Shown here in pieces: positions 7,877 through 17,679 of a stretch of DNA of 64,000 nt. The notes under the pieces were generated by a model that did no database searches, was not told the origin of the DNA, and saw nothing but the letters and a program-made list of their open reading frames with translations. Source of the stretch: Rubripirellula tenax. Lineage in GTDB: Bacteria > Planctomycetota > Planctomycetia > Pirellulales > Pirellulaceae. A program made the position numbers and the translations under genes. The DNA lies in NCBI RefSeq assembly GCF_007860125.1, contig NZ_SJPW01000004.1, positions 1 to 64,000 of the forward strand. The letters run 5' to 3'. Each line of letters opens with the position of its first letter. Position 1 is the first letter of the stretch.

Positions 7877-9720
7877 GAATTCATTGCTTTGCGAAGGTCG
7901 GGTCGAAGATCATGAATGCTCAGTTGATTCTCGTCGTCGTCGTTGCGTACTGTTTGCTTGTCACAGCGGCGTCGAATTTGTCGGCGCATGAAGGTGGGCA
8001 TCATGACGACTCTGGCTCGGCGACGGCAACTCGTACATGGTCGATCGTTGGGCGAAGCGAACACGTGCATGGGTCGTTCGTCTCGGCGACGGATGACCAC
8101 GTCCAGATTCGCAACGACAACGGCCAACTCACACGCATCGCGATCGATCACTTGGTGTCATCGGACCAAACGTGGATCAAAACTCGAATGGCAGAGCTGC
8201 AAATGCTGAATCGGCAACAGGGCGTGCGGCTTGTCATGCAAAAAGAATCGGCGCCGTCCGATGGCGAAAATTCCATGCCAAAATTGGGACAGGACTTCAA
8301 ACCCTTCGAGAAACTGCTTCAGCTTCGTTGGGACGACGACTATTTCTACGTTGGATCCAACGGACTGCCGGAACACACCATGATGGTCGGCATTCGCGCG
8401 TGGCAACAGCAAGTTCCGATTCCACAGAAGTACCTCGGTGCCAACGCTTGGCGAATTCCGCTGCACCCGGTGCCAGCGAAGAATCCGATGTCGACCAAGA
8501 ACGATTTCCTGCGCGGGGCCATCGCGTTGGCAGTTAATGGCGTGCCGATCTTCAATCCGCTGAACAATCGAGGCGACGACGCGTTTCTGTTCGGTGAATT
8601 GGACGAGTACGGTGGCCACTGCGGCCGCGCCGATGACTATCACTACCACATCGCGCCAACGCATTTGGAAGAAGCAACAGGATCGGGCAATCCGATTGCC
8701 TACGCCTTGGATGGCTATCCGATCTTTGGTTACCAAGACGAGAAGGCGGCCGACTTCGCATCGCTCGACAATCTCGGTGGGCACAAAGATGCGTCAGGCA
8801 ACTATCACTATCACGCGCAAAAGACTTATCCCTATCTCAACGGTGGCTTCTATGGCGAAGTTACCCGACGCGGTGGGCAAGTGGATCCGCAACCGCGTGC
8901 CGAACCCGTCCGCCCCGACTTGCGACCCCTGCGCGATGCAAAGATCACTGGCTTCAGCAGAATCGGCAACCGATTCGAATTGCAGTACGACGTGCAGGGC
9001 CGTCAAGGAACCGTGACCTATGTCTTGCAAGATGACGGCGGAATTGATTTTACGTTCAATGAACTGTCCGGAAAAACGCGAACCGAGTCTTACCGCAGCA
9101 GAATGGGTAAACCGTTCTTGCCGCAATCCAATGACTTGGGAGTCAATCTTGATTCGGACGGGCAACCTGTAAAGGCAATGCCTCGGTTGAGTGTCACCAG
9201 CCCTGCGTTTGCAGCGGGCGATGAAATGCCTATCGAGTTCACGGGTGATGGAGCCGGGGAATCGCCGCCCATTGCTTGGACGAAGGGGCCGCCGGGAACG
9301 CAGTGCTATGCAATCAATCTCTGGCATATCCCCGGCCCGGATGATGTGAAATCCTATTGGCTGCTGCACGGTATCCCGGCGGATGTGACGAGTTTGCCGC
9401 AGAACGTTCGCAGTGTTGGGACGGTGGGCACGAACGACAAAGGGAAACCGGAATACGACCCGATGAAATCGAAGGGCCCCGGTGTCAAGCAATACCACAT
9501 CACGGTCTATGCGTTGTCGGAAACGCCAAACTTCCCATCCGCAAACGTCACACGCGAACAGCTACTGAAGAGCATCTCGGGAATCACGTTGGCCGAAGGC
9601 ACATTGGACTTTCAATACACCCGAAACCGAACTGTTTCGAAAATAATCGTTCCCGGCGCGGTACTTTCCATGTTTGCCGCGGTTTCATTGTGGGTCGGTT
9701 CCCGTTGGCTCAGCTCTTGA
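7873..9720 (+). CDS. SHD1-YHYH-PEBP multidomain exported protein
   Basis: A 615-residue protein starting at the ATG overlapping the preceding TGA. After a signal segment (residues 14-36) a short SHD1-like domain spans roughly 55-105 (TWSIVGRSEHVHGSFVS, then HLVSSDQTWI). A YHYH domain follows at about 150-345, with two copies of its motif (DDYHYHIAP and GNYHYHAQ) and the associated YALDGYPIFGY. After a linker, about 434-585 is a phosphatidylethanolamine-binding (YbhB/YbcL-like) domain: LSVTSPAFAAGDEMPIEF, SYWLLHGIPADVTSLP and QYHITVYAL. A C-terminal hydrophobic stretch (VPGAVLSMFAAVSLWV) could be a membrane anchor. The domain calls are good; the biochemical role is unknown. Confidence 0.75.
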   Translation: MRIHCFAKVGSKIMNAQLILVVVVAYCLLVTAASNLSAHEGGHHDDSGSATATRTWSIVGRSEHVHGSFVSATDDHVQIRNDNGQLTRIAIDHLVSSDQTWIKTRMAELQMLNRQQGVRLVMQKESAPSDGENSMPKLGQDFKPFEKLLQLRWDDDYFYVGSNGLPEHTMMVGIRAWQQQVPIPQKYLGANAWRIPLHPVPAKNPMSTKNDFLRGAIALAVNGVPIFNPLNNRGDDAFLFGELDEYGGHCGRADDYHYHIAPTHLEEATGSGNPIAYALDGYPIFGYQDEKAADFASLDNLGGHKDASGNYHYHAQKTYPYLNGGFYGEVTRRGGQVDPQPRAEPVRPDLRPLRDAKITGFSRIGNRFELQYDVQGRQGTVTYVLQDDGGIDFTFNELSGKTRTESYRSRMGKPFLPQSNDLGVNLDSDGQPVKAMPRLSVTSPAFAAGDEMPIEFTGDGAGESPPIAWTKGPPGTQCYAINLWHIPGPDDVKSYWLLHGIPADVTSLPQNVRSVGTVGTNDKGKPEYDPMKSKGPGVKQYHITVYALSETPNFPSANVTREQLLKSISGITLAEGTLDFQYTRNRTVSKIIVPGAVLSMFAAVSLWVGSRWLSS

Positions 9721-9808
9721 GGGTGAACACGTGCGCCTGCCTGACCTCCCGCACAAATCTAGTGTCGGCTTGCTTCTCTGGACTTTATTCTTTTCAAAGG
9801 TTGCGTTT

Positions 9809-11203
9809 ATGTCTCGACGTGTGGCTTCACTCCTGTTCTTGGCCGCCAGCGTAACGGTGTCGTCCCAAGTTTCGTACGCCGACTGGTCTCGTTTTCGAGG
9901 GCCGAACGGCTCCGGCATCGCCGAGTCGGATGCTCCGACGGAATTCGGTGCTGACAAGAACGTCCGTTGGAAACTGGAGCTACCTGGTCGCGGAATTTCC
10001 AGCCCGATCGTGGTCGGCGACAAAGTCTTTGTCACTTGCTATACCGGCTACGGAATGGGAGACGGCCAAGGCACGGTCGAAGATCTGATGCGTCATCTCG
10101 TCTGCGTTGACCGCGCATCCGGAAGGACGCTATGGACCAAAACTGTGAACGCCAAAATGCCGGAAGACGAGTTTCGTCCGCCAGGCGTGACAACCCACGG
10201 TTACGCAAGTAACACGCCGACGAGCGACGGCACGCTCGTCTATGCGTTCTTTGGAAAGTCGGGCGTCTATGCGTATGACATGGATGGCAACGAAGTTTGG
10301 AACCAGAGCGTTGGCGCAGAACCTAGTTTCAAGGGGTTCGGTTCGGCGGCAAGTCCGATTGTGTTCGAGGACTGTGTGATCGTGAACGCCGCTGACGAAT
10401 CGCTGTCGATCGTTTGGTTGGACAAGGCGACCGGAAAAGAGAAGTTTCGCGCCACGGCCGAAGGGCTGGGCGAATGTTGGACGACGCCAATCGTTGTCAA
10501 TCAGGGTGGCATCGACCACGTCATCGTTTCGGTGATCGGCGAAGTTTGGGGGCTGAACAACGCGACCGGCAAGCTCGCTTGGTACGCCAACGGAGTGAAT
10601 TCTCGCAACGCTCAGGTCAGTGCGGTCGCCGGAAATGACGGCATCGTTTACGCGACGGGCGAGGAAGCTGTTGCGGTTCGCGTTGGCGGGAAGGACGACG
10701 TTTCGGATTCAAATACTGTTTGGGAAGGTCGTGTAAGGCCTCGCTATGCCACGCCCGTCGTTCTGGACGGACACCTATACTCGGTCAGCGGCTCGGTCTT
10801 CGAGTGTCTTGATGCTAAGACCGGCGATAGGGTTTTTCAGGAACGTCTGCCAGGCGCACCAGCGGGCGGTGACGAAGGTCGTCGCGGAGGCGGCGAATCA
10901 GGCGGTGGTCGTGGTGAACGAGGCTTCGGCGGACCGGGTGGCGGCGGTGGATTTGGTGGTGGCGGTGGCGGTGGCGGTGGTGGTGGTGACTATGCGTCCC
11001 CCGTCGTTGCAAACGGAAAAATCTACATCACCACCAACGCTGGTATGATTCATGTCGTCGAAGCAAAGCCTGAGTACAAGCTGCTGACATCGAATGATAT
11101 GACGTTCGACGAAAGCGGTTTCGGTGCCACGCCAGCGATCAGCGATGGGAACCTATTCGTACGATCCAATACCCATCTCTATTGCATCGGCTCGGCTGAA
11201 TAG
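9809..11203 (+). CDS. Secreted PQQ-like beta-propeller protein with glycine-rich loop
   Basis: A 464-residue BamB/PQQ-type WD-like propeller. The ATG at 9809 gives a signal peptide (MSRRVASLLFLAASVTVSSQ). Blade repeats follow: DWSRFRGPNGSG, GRGISSPIVVGDKVFVTC, YASNTPTSDGTLVYAFF, GSAASPIVFEDCVIV and CWTTPIVVNQGG. Such proteins are abundant in planctomycetes and usually of unknown function, although some bind PQQ as dehydrogenases. About residues 350-395 are a low-complexity glycine/arginine insert, almost pure glycine at 10945-10987. It lies 88 bp after the YHYH gene and probably belongs to the same sigma-led operon. It converges on another PQQ-type gene. Confidence 0.8.
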   Translation: MSRRVASLLFLAASVTVSSQVSYADWSRFRGPNGSGIAESDAPTEFGADKNVRWKLELPGRGISSPIVVGDKVFVTCYTGYGMGDGQGTVEDLMRHLVCVDRASGRTLWTKTVNAKMPEDEFRPPGVTTHGYASNTPTSDGTLVYAFFGKSGVYAYDMDGNEVWNQSVGAEPSFKGFGSAASPIVFEDCVIVNAADESLSIVWLDKATGKEKFRATAEGLGECWTTPIVVNQGGIDHVIVSVIGEVWGLNNATGKLAWYANGVNSRNAQVSAVAGNDGIVYATGEEAVAVRVGGKDDVSDSNTVWEGRVRPRYATPVVLDGHLYSVSGSVFECLDAKTGDRVFQERLPGAPAGGDEGRRGGGESGGGRGERGFGGPGGGGGFGGGGGGGGGGGDYASPVVANGKIYITTNAGMIHVVEAKPEYKLLTSNDMTFDESGFGATPAISDGNLFVRSNTHLYCIGSAE

Positions 11204-11311
11204 GAATCGATCCGAGTGTCGAGAACGTGCCGACGAAGCGATCATGGATTCGCCGGGTTTCTAGCATCGACTTCGAGCAGGAGATCCTGGCTGAGGAATC
11301 TTAATGGCCAA

Positions 11312-12913
11312 TCACGGCTTGCCGACACAGATCAGCTTTTTTGACGTCCTGTGGAACAGCTTGCCGTCGGCGAAAGTCGGGGTATTCATTGACCAAGTTT
11401 CGCCGCGCGGACCCAAGGGGTTCAAGGCAACAAAAGCACTCTCATCGAAATGTTTGGTGTTCGTTTTGAACGCGTAGCAATTGCCAATCATCGTTGTGAA
11501 AAAGAGTGTGTCGTTCACCTTGATCGGATTTCCGTTGAAGCACCACCACCAACCGTCCCGCTTTGAGCGAACATCCGAAATCAGATCCAGTCCTTTCGAA
11601 TTGAGGCCCGTCGTCTTCAGTTCTTCGTTCCAAAGGTAGTCTCCGCGATCATTGAAGTGTACGGGGACTTCCATGATTTCTACTTTGCCAGTGATCAAGT
11701 TGACACGAGCAAAGCAATGCACCGGAAGCAGATCACGCCAACGTTTCATCAGCGGTTGCTTCAGATCGTCATTGAAGCACATGAAGTACAGGTGGTTGTC
11801 TGCGATAATATTCGTATACCAAGCGGGAAAGATACTCGATTTCGGCAGTGCGGTCAGGTCAAAGTTTTCGCGTAGGACGTACCGACCTAGGACTTGGTTG
11901 TAAACACGAAGATCCACGTTGGAACGCAAGTCGATTGTTTTCTGGATCTTACCGCTCGACGAGTTTAGAACCGTCAACCGGTTGTCGTCTTCCGAAATCC
12001 ACACAGCAAAGTCTTTGTTGAAGCAGGCATTGCTCAGTGCGGTGTCGCCCTCGCCATCGAGGACCGTCTTCCAAATTCGTTTTCCGTTCGCCAGATCGAT
12101 CATTGAGTAGCCACTGGGAGATTCCGGCACGTCGTGGTATCCACCGCGTCCAATCAAAACGCTTGGTTTGCCGATGGCGTCGAACGAATAACCTGGTGTG
12201 TTGTATTGCGTGATCGAGTCTTGGGATATCCATTTTTCCTTTCCGGTCTTCTTTTCGAGTCCGTACAAATAGTGCCACCCCGCTTGTCGATCTGCATCGT
12301 CGCCTTCGTACGGTTCAGCGTGAACCAGAGTGTCGTCGACGATGAACGGCTCGAACTGTTTGTTAAAAGGGAACGCCTTCTCCGGCTTCAGAATTTCATT
12401 TTCCGAACGCCAACTTCGCTCCCAAACAAACTTTCCCTGCCAGTCGAGACAGACCAGCTTTCCTCCCGCATTGGTAAACCAAACGAATTCTCCATCGGTT
12501 ATCGGCGAGGGCGAGGTCAGGTCGCTGAATCCACCCATGTATCCCGTTTCGACGGCGCTGTCGATTCCATACTCCCAAACGGTCTCTCCGCTTGACGCGT
12601 CAAGACAAAGGGCTCGGATACTTGACGTCCTGTTTTCCTTTGGGTCGTCAGACTCCGATTTGCAAGGCTCCAAGATCGTCAGGAATAACCGGTCGTTCCA
12701 AACGACGATTCCACTTTGCCCGCTTTCCTCCATCGTCCTGGTCCATAACACATTGTCGCCAGTTGCGACGTTGAACGATGAAGGGACCTCTGCCTCCGTA
12801 CGAGTACTCCAGTCGCCGTGTGGCCCGGCTGCTTGAGGCCAATCCTGGGCGATCGCGACGTTGCAGCAGAAGCAATCCAAAACGACAAACAGAGACAATG
12901 TGATCGTATTCAT
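11312..12913 (-). CDS. Exported PQQ-like beta-propeller protein
   Basis: A 533-residue propeller protein. The ATG at 12913 (MNTITLSLFVVLDCFCCNVA) gives a signal peptide; the longer frame from 13027 does not. Blade motifs include DWPQAAGPHGDWSTRTEAEV, SGIVVWNDRLFLTIL, SPSPITDGEFVWFTNAGGKL, LVCLDWQGKFVWERSW and TPTFADGKLFHRTSKKLICV. The opening (DWPQ..GP.G.) is the usual start of planctomycete outer-membrane-biogenesis-like PQQ proteins. It is the last gene of the long minus-strand block, 128 bp after an esterase gene. A role in sugar oxidation or as a structural propeller cannot be distinguished. Confidence 0.75.
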   Translation of the reverse strand: MNTITLSLFVVLDCFCCNVAIAQDWPQAAGPHGDWSTRTEAEVPSSFNVATGDNVLWTRTMEESGQSGIVVWNDRLFLTILEPCKSESDDPKENRTSSIRALCLDASSGETVWEYGIDSAVETGYMGGFSDLTSPSPITDGEFVWFTNAGGKLVCLDWQGKFVWERSWRSENEILKPEKAFPFNKQFEPFIVDDTLVHAEPYEGDDADRQAGWHYLYGLEKKTGKEKWISQDSITQYNTPGYSFDAIGKPSVLIGRGGYHDVPESPSGYSMIDLANGKRIWKTVLDGEGDTALSNACFNKDFAVWISEDDNRLTVLNSSSGKIQKTIDLRSNVDLRVYNQVLGRYVLRENFDLTALPKSSIFPAWYTNIIADNHLYFMCFNDDLKQPLMKRWRDLLPVHCFARVNLITGKVEIMEVPVHFNDRGDYLWNEELKTTGLNSKGLDLISDVRSKRDGWWWCFNGNPIKVNDTLFFTTMIGNCYAFKTNTKHFDESAFVALNPLGPRGETWSMNTPTFADGKLFHRTSKKLICVGKP

Positions 12914-13041
12914 TTGCATCATTGCTAGTGTGAACCAGTTTCCACGGGGCCCGTGAATCGTCCCCGCGAACGAATCAAACATCGGAAATGGTGCCGGTGC
13001 TGCCGGCAAACTAGGTGGGCAGTCCATTCTGAAGCATCTTG

Positions 13042-14022
13042 CTACCGAGCGTTTTCCACAAAGAACTGCACGGTACGCTCGACAATCGCTTCTCGCGATG
13101 GATTGATGTCTGCGTCAACCCTGCGCCAGTTATGACCGGCGTTCTTGATGATCATGATCTCAACGGGTGCCTGAACGTCGTCTGCTTTTTGCTTCATGTG
13201 GTAAGCGTGCTTGACCGGAATGGTCGTGTCCTTGTCACCCTGAATCATCAGCAACGGCGGACTGGCTTTACTCAAGTAGTTGATCGGACTGATTTCCCGA
13301 TAACGTGCCAGTTTATCAGTCGCATCTGCATCGGATCCGAGAATGCGGTCGGCAAACCGATCCTTGAAACCAGGACGGTCATCGTGATTGAACAGTTCCG
13401 TCTTTTCGAAATCACACGGGCCATACCAGGACACACCGGCGACCATACGGTACGGAACGTCGGCAAACGCTGCGTCGCCCGGCAATTGTTCGGGCGATGC
13501 CAGCAGGAGCATCTGTGTAATATGCCCGCCTGCGGAATCTCCCATCACAAAAATTTGCATGGGATCAATGCCGAGCGATTCACTGTTCTTTGCCAAGTAG
13601 CGAACGGCGTCTTTGCAATCGATGACGCAATCGCGCATCGTCACGCCGCTGTCTTTTTTTGCCAGTCGGTACGTCACGGGCGCTACCGCAAAACCTTCCT
13701 TGATCAACTGATCAAAGACAATTGCGAAAGACCCACTGGCGGCCTTGTATCGATTGCCTGCGGCCCATCCGCCACCGTGAGTAAAGACAATCACCGGACA
13801 TTTGTCGGGGCGTTTGGTCGTCGGGTAGTACAGGTCGAGCGAGAGGTCTTTTCCCGAAATCTTTTTGTAGACAACTTCCAGCTTGCGTTCGCCGCCGGTC
13901 TCAAGATACTTGGCTCCCTTGGGCGCACGGGAAGCGTTGCTCTGACGCTGTGTTTCTTGAGCTGTGATTCCGCTGGTTGCCGTAACAGCCAACAGGATGG
14001 CAACGATCGTCTGAATTTTCAT
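13042..14022 (-). CDS. Exported alpha/beta hydrolase (esterase/lipase, BD-FAE type)
   Basis: A 326-residue secreted hydrolase. The start at 14022 gives the signal peptide [20 protein letters not shown]. Oxyanion-hole motif HGGGW is at 82-86, nucleophile Ser163 in GDSAGG (161-166), then Asp in [15 protein letters not shown] and His in IIKNAGHNW. This is the hormone-sensitive-lipase/BD-FAE arrangement often found in carbohydrate esterases. It lies 66 bp after the S15 peptidase gene, in the same orientation. In this neighbourhood removal of acetyl or feruloyl groups from a polysaccharide is plausible, but the sequence shows only the fold and triad. Confidence 0.8.
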   Translation of the reverse strand: MKIQTIVAILLAVTATSGITAQETQRQSNASRAPKGAKYLETGGERKLEVVYKKISGKDLSLDLYYPTTKRPDKCPVIVFTHGGGWAAGNRYKAASGSFAIVFDQLIKEGFAVAPVTYRLAKKDSGVTMRDCVIDCKDAVRYLAKNSESLGIDPMQIFVMGDSAGGHITQMLLLASPEQLPGDAAFADVPYRMVAGVSWYGPCDFEKTELFNHDDRPGFKDRFADRILGSDADATDKLARYREISPINYLSKASPPLLMIQGDKDTTIPVKHAYHMKQKADDVQAPVEIMIIKNAGHNWRRVDADINPSREAIVERTVQFFVENAR

Positions 14023-14088
14023 TATCTTGTATCCGTTAGGGACTGGCACGAGCTGATGACCCGCAAGACCATCTGGTTGGTCGTGAAT

Positions 14089-15978
14089 CTACAAACATTT
14101 GCGGATCTGCGACTCGCCACCGACAATTGGCAGCGTTAACTGTGTCGTATCAAGATCGATCGTCAGTTCGGTTCCCGGTTCTGGCTGTAACGTAAAGTTG
14201 CGATCACTCGAAAAGATCATCAGCCCAATTTGTTGCCCTTTGGCGATCACTTGGTCGTCCGGTTGAAAGTCAAAAGACAATTCATAGAACTGGCCAGGGA
14301 CCAGCGGCTCGCCTTCGGTAAGCGATCGGTGATTCTGTGGATCGGCCCAACCGCGTGTGATGATGTTGTCGGTGATCTTGGCGTTCTTGCTCTCGTCCCA
14401 CGGCAACGAGACAATCCACGCAGATAGATTCGCAGCCGGCTTGCTGGATGCCATTCGAATTTTCAGACTCGCTAGCCCTGACAGGTGAACGGAGTCTTTC
14501 AATTCGGGCGTCACGTACATCAACCGATGTTCCGTGGTCTCAGCTTGCGAGAGTGACTCTCCGCTGAACGAAAAATTATCAATGAGCTTCTCTTTGCCGC
14601 CGCCCGCCTTGCGATCGAGCGACAGGTTCCCTCGTTTTGGCGAATTGCCAGAGAGATACAGTGCTATCGGCGACGCTTCCGGGTTTGGGTAGTCGTCGTA
14701 GGCCGTCGGCTTGTCGGGCTTGTCACCCTCGCGAACGATCCAAGCCTTGGCATCTTTCTCGACTCCGTTGTCGATACCCAGTAGATAGTGCGTGAACCAA
14801 CGATTGATCATCGTTAGCGGAGGCGGTCCGCCGTGGCCGTCTTGGTGATAATAAATCTGAGTCGGGACTCCATTCTTGTTGAGCGCGTCATAGATTCGAT
14901 AACTGTGCTCGGGCATAACGTTCCAATCGTTGAATCCGTGAGACATCAACACGGCCGCTTTCACATCATCAAGCTGATTCAAATAGTCTCGTCCCGCCCA
15001 GAACTCATTGTAGTCTCCGGTGTCACGCGCCATTCCTTTCGCCATCTCTTCATCGCGCACCTTGCAGTCACAGAATTCATCGCGATCGGGGTTGCCGCTA
15101 TGGATGTAGTCATAGAGCACATCGATGTCCTCGCCCTGGTATCCACCGGGCGCCCGGACCAATCCGTTGCTGCGATAATAGTGGTAATAGGACGTATTGG
15201 GTGCGACGGGTACGATTGCTTCGAGCCCATCGACTCCCGTGGTCGCAGCCGCCAAAGGGATCGTGCCGTTGTACGAGGTGCCTGTCATGCCAACTTTTCT
15301 GGTCGACCAAAATGCTTTGACTTCGTCATCACCATCGACGCTGGTAAAACCCTTCGCGCGTCCACACAACCAATCGATGACAGCTTTGGGAGCAAGCGAT
15401 TCATTCTTGCCACCAATCGTGGGACAGCCGTCCGACAAACCGGTCCCCGGTGACGACGAGTGAACCACGGCAAAACCGCGCGGAACCCAATCGCTGGTAT
15501 GTCTCTTGGAGATGACCAAGCGATTGCTCTCACGTTTGACTTCCGGCCCAACCGTTCGCTGCGTCGGTTTCTGACCTATCTCCTGTCGCGGGTTCCAGAA
15601 AAAATCGGTTCCCGGCGCCGTTCCCGCAAAGTAGGGACTCGACACATAAACGACCGCGACTTTCAGCCCCTCGTATTCCGTCTGATACGGACGCGTCACA
15701 TCGACATGCATCCGGTCAAGTTTTTCGTCGCCATCGGAATCAAAATCCGTTTCCACCCACAAGTCATGACGAATCCAACGGTCGGAATCCTTGAATGCGT
15801 CTGCGATCTGCGCTTCACCGTCTTTGATGACAGGGCCAACGGGCTTCTCTTCATCGTGACCGTTTTGGGCGGCGGCGTCTTGTTGGCCTTGATCGAGCGG
15901 CTTCGCGTTCAATGAATCCGTTGCCAATAGCGACAAAAACATGAACGAGACGGCGACAAACGGATGCGAGCATTTCAT
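14089..15978 (-). CDS. Xaa-Pro dipeptidyl-peptidase-like S15 hydrolase
   Basis: An exported peptidase-S15-like hydrolase of 629 residues from the ATG at 15978 (signal MKCSHPFVAVSFMFLSLLAT). Nucleophile in KVGMTGTSYNGTIPLAAATT, the PepX-type GxSYxG motif; Asp likely in LMSHGFNDWNVMP; His in YYHQDGHGGPPPL. A C-terminal jelly-roll (ASLKIRMASSKPAANLSAWI) fits PepC-C domains. Activity on Xaa-Pro peptides or other acyl substrates cannot be separated by sequence. It is the second CocE/PepX-type hydrolase in the window (see 869-2620) but differs in motif and lacks the EF-hand. Downstream of a sulfatase by 54 bp. Confidence 0.8.
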   Translation of the reverse strand: MKCSHPFVAVSFMFLSLLATDSLNAKPLDQGQQDAAAQNGHDEEKPVGPVIKDGEAQIADAFKDSDRWIRHDLWVETDFDSDGDEKLDRMHVDVTRPYQTEYEGLKVAVVYVSSPYFAGTAPGTDFFWNPRQEIGQKPTQRTVGPEVKRESNRLVISKRHTSDWVPRGFAVVHSSSPGTGLSDGCPTIGGKNESLAPKAVIDWLCGRAKGFTSVDGDDEVKAFWSTRKVGMTGTSYNGTIPLAAATTGVDGLEAIVPVAPNTSYYHYYRSNGLVRAPGGYQGEDIDVLYDYIHSGNPDRDEFCDCKVRDEEMAKGMARDTGDYNEFWAGRDYLNQLDDVKAAVLMSHGFNDWNVMPEHSYRIYDALNKNGVPTQIYYHQDGHGGPPPLTMINRWFTHYLLGIDNGVEKDAKAWIVREGDKPDKPTAYDDYPNPEASPIALYLSGNSPKRGNLSLDRKAGGGKEKLIDNFSFSGESLSQAETTEHRLMYVTPELKDSVHLSGLASLKIRMASSKPAANLSAWIVSLPWDESKNAKITDNIITRGWADPQNHRSLTEGEPLVPGQFYELSFDFQPDDQVIAKGQQIGLMIFSSDRNFTLQPEPGTELTIDLDTTQLTLPIVGGESQIRKCL

Positions 15979-16032
15979 GGGCATTTCCAAAGTATTGGGC
16001 GAGGCGACGCAGTGTAGGATCGCCTGGACGGC

Positions 16033-17637
16033 CTATCTTGCTGATGGTTGCTGGGTAGAAGCCATGCGAAATGGCACGCGATTCTTTAGCGCACTACGTC
16101 CCGACGACTTCAGCTTTGCCAGTAAAGATTGAAGCTCGATCCGTTTGGCTTCTTCCGTGAAATACAAGTTATCCGTTTCACCCGGATCGACTTCTAAGTT
16201 GTAAAGCTGGCCCGGTGCGTCAGGAGATTTCTCGGGGATGGCCCACTCTTGCATGTTCTTCACGTCGTAGTTGTTCCCACCGGAACCCTGGTGATCCAAG
16301 TACTTCCAAGGCCCCTGACGAATTTGGAACTCGCCTCGAAAGCTCTGCGTCAGCAAGTGCGGGCGAACGGACCGTGATTCATCCTGATGTCCCAACATCA
16401 CGGGCAACATGTCGAAGCTGTCTGTCGCTGCATCATCCGGCAGCGAAACGCCGACGACCGAAGCCAGGGTGGCAAAGATGTCGGTCGTGTTTGTCATCTG
16501 GGCCGATACCTGATGCGGCGGGATGTGTCCTGGCCATCGAGCGATGAAAGGCACGCGGTGGCCACCTTCCCATCCATCTCGCTTCATGCCTCGCCATCCG
16601 CCCGACGGATCGTGCTCGTGATCATGCCGCATCCAATTGACGTGAAGCGTTTCCGGTCCGTTGTCAGAATTGAACAGCACCAGAGTTTCGTCATCGATCC
16701 CCAGTTCTTTGACTAGGTCCAGCACGCGTCCGACCAATACGTCTAGCTCCCAAACAAAGTCCGCACGCGGCCCAGCTTCCGTTGCCCCATTGAACTCTTC
16801 GGCGGGCAAGACCGGCGCGTGAGCGATTTGAGTTGAGAGTACGGCAAAGAAAGGCTTGTCAGGCGTGTGCTGGCGATGGTCTTTGATGAACGCTTTCGTT
16901 TTTTCGAAAAACAAGAGGTCAGCGTTGATGAAGTCATAACCCGGTGACATCCATCCGGCATCATTGTCCCATCGCCACTTGCCGCCCGGATTGGGCAGGC
17001 GTTTTGGATCGTGCCGCTCGCTCGCAGGCGCCGCGACCTTGCCATTTTCGATGTAAACGTAAAGTGGATCGGTGTTCGGGCAGTTGGGAGTTACAAACGA
17101 CTCGTCGAAACCGCGCGCGTTGGGACCATCCATCAGCGGCGTGCTTTTCTCGTAGTCGATCAGCAGCGAATTCTCGAAACCGCCGCCGAGACGTTCGCCT
17201 TCTTTGTCGAACCAGCTAAGTCCGACGTGCCACTTCCCGAACACTCCAGTTCGGTAGCCCTGTTGCTGCAGCATTTGAGCAACGGTCCGTGTTCCCGGTT
17301 TCAGGTAACTCGGTCCACCGGGCCCCTCGAATGCGCCACCGCCTCGGCCAGTAGAACGAAAGATCTGTTGTCCCGAGAACAAACCGTATCGGGACGGTGA
17401 ACAAACCGTGGACGGGCTATGCGCATCGGTAAATCGGATGCCTTCGGCCGCCATTTGATCAAGTCGCGGCGTTTCGTAAGCAGCTTCGCTGTTGTAGCAG
17501 GACAGATCACCAAAGCCCAAGTCGTCGGCATAAATGACGATGATGTTCGGATGGTCCTCAGCCTGACTGATGACTGTCATCAAAAGCAGCACGACGATCG
17601 CCAAGGCTTTTCTTATTACTCTCGTTTGATCAAACAC
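16033..17637 (-). CDS. Exported formylglycine sulfatase
   Basis: A type I sulfatase of 534 residues with a signal peptide at about 7-26. Metal ligands sit in IVIYADDLGFGDLSC; the residue to be converted to formylglycine is Cys79 in STVCSPSRYG. Further alkaline-phosphatase-fold motifs are GVFGKWHVGL, LFNSDNGPE and GGWRGMKRDGWEGGHRVPFI. It requires a formylglycine-generating enzyme, not encoded in this window. The C-terminus has the usual LYNLEVDPGETDNLY region. It probably removes ester sulfate from a polysaccharide or aryl compound. It sits between the S9 and S15 peptidase genes with gaps of 42 and 54 bp. Confidence 0.9.
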   Translation of the reverse strand: MFDQTRVIRKALAIVVLLLMTVISQAEDHPNIIVIYADDLGFGDLSCYNSEAAYETPRLDQMAAEGIRFTDAHSPSTVCSPSRYGLFSGQQIFRSTGRGGGAFEGPGGPSYLKPGTRTVAQMLQQQGYRTGVFGKWHVGLSWFDKEGERLGGGFENSLLIDYEKSTPLMDGPNARGFDESFVTPNCPNTDPLYVYIENGKVAAPASERHDPKRLPNPGGKWRWDNDAGWMSPGYDFINADLLFFEKTKAFIKDHRQHTPDKPFFAVLSTQIAHAPVLPAEEFNGATEAGPRADFVWELDVLVGRVLDLVKELGIDDETLVLFNSDNGPETLHVNWMRHDHEHDPSGGWRGMKRDGWEGGHRVPFIARWPGHIPPHQVSAQMTNTTDIFATLASVVGVSLPDDAATDSFDMLPVMLGHQDESRSVRPHLLTQSFRGEFQIRQGPWKYLDHQGSGGNNYDVKNMQEWAIPEKSPDAPGQLYNLEVDPGETDNLYFTEEAKRIELQSLLAKLKSSGRSALKNRVPFRMASTQQPSAR

Positions 17638-17679
17638 TGTTTTCTCGTTTGTGAATGTATTGGTCGATTAGCCACTTCG

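Noticed and set aside
10886-10990. Glycine tract considered as a CRISPR or tandem-repeat array
   Set aside because: It is a simple codon repeat in frame in a propeller gene, with no spacer-repeat structure.
13039-14139. 366-codon plus-strand open frame
   Set aside because: It lies entirely antisense to an esterase with signal peptide and triad; the composition (Cys/His/Arg-rich) is that of a shadow frame.
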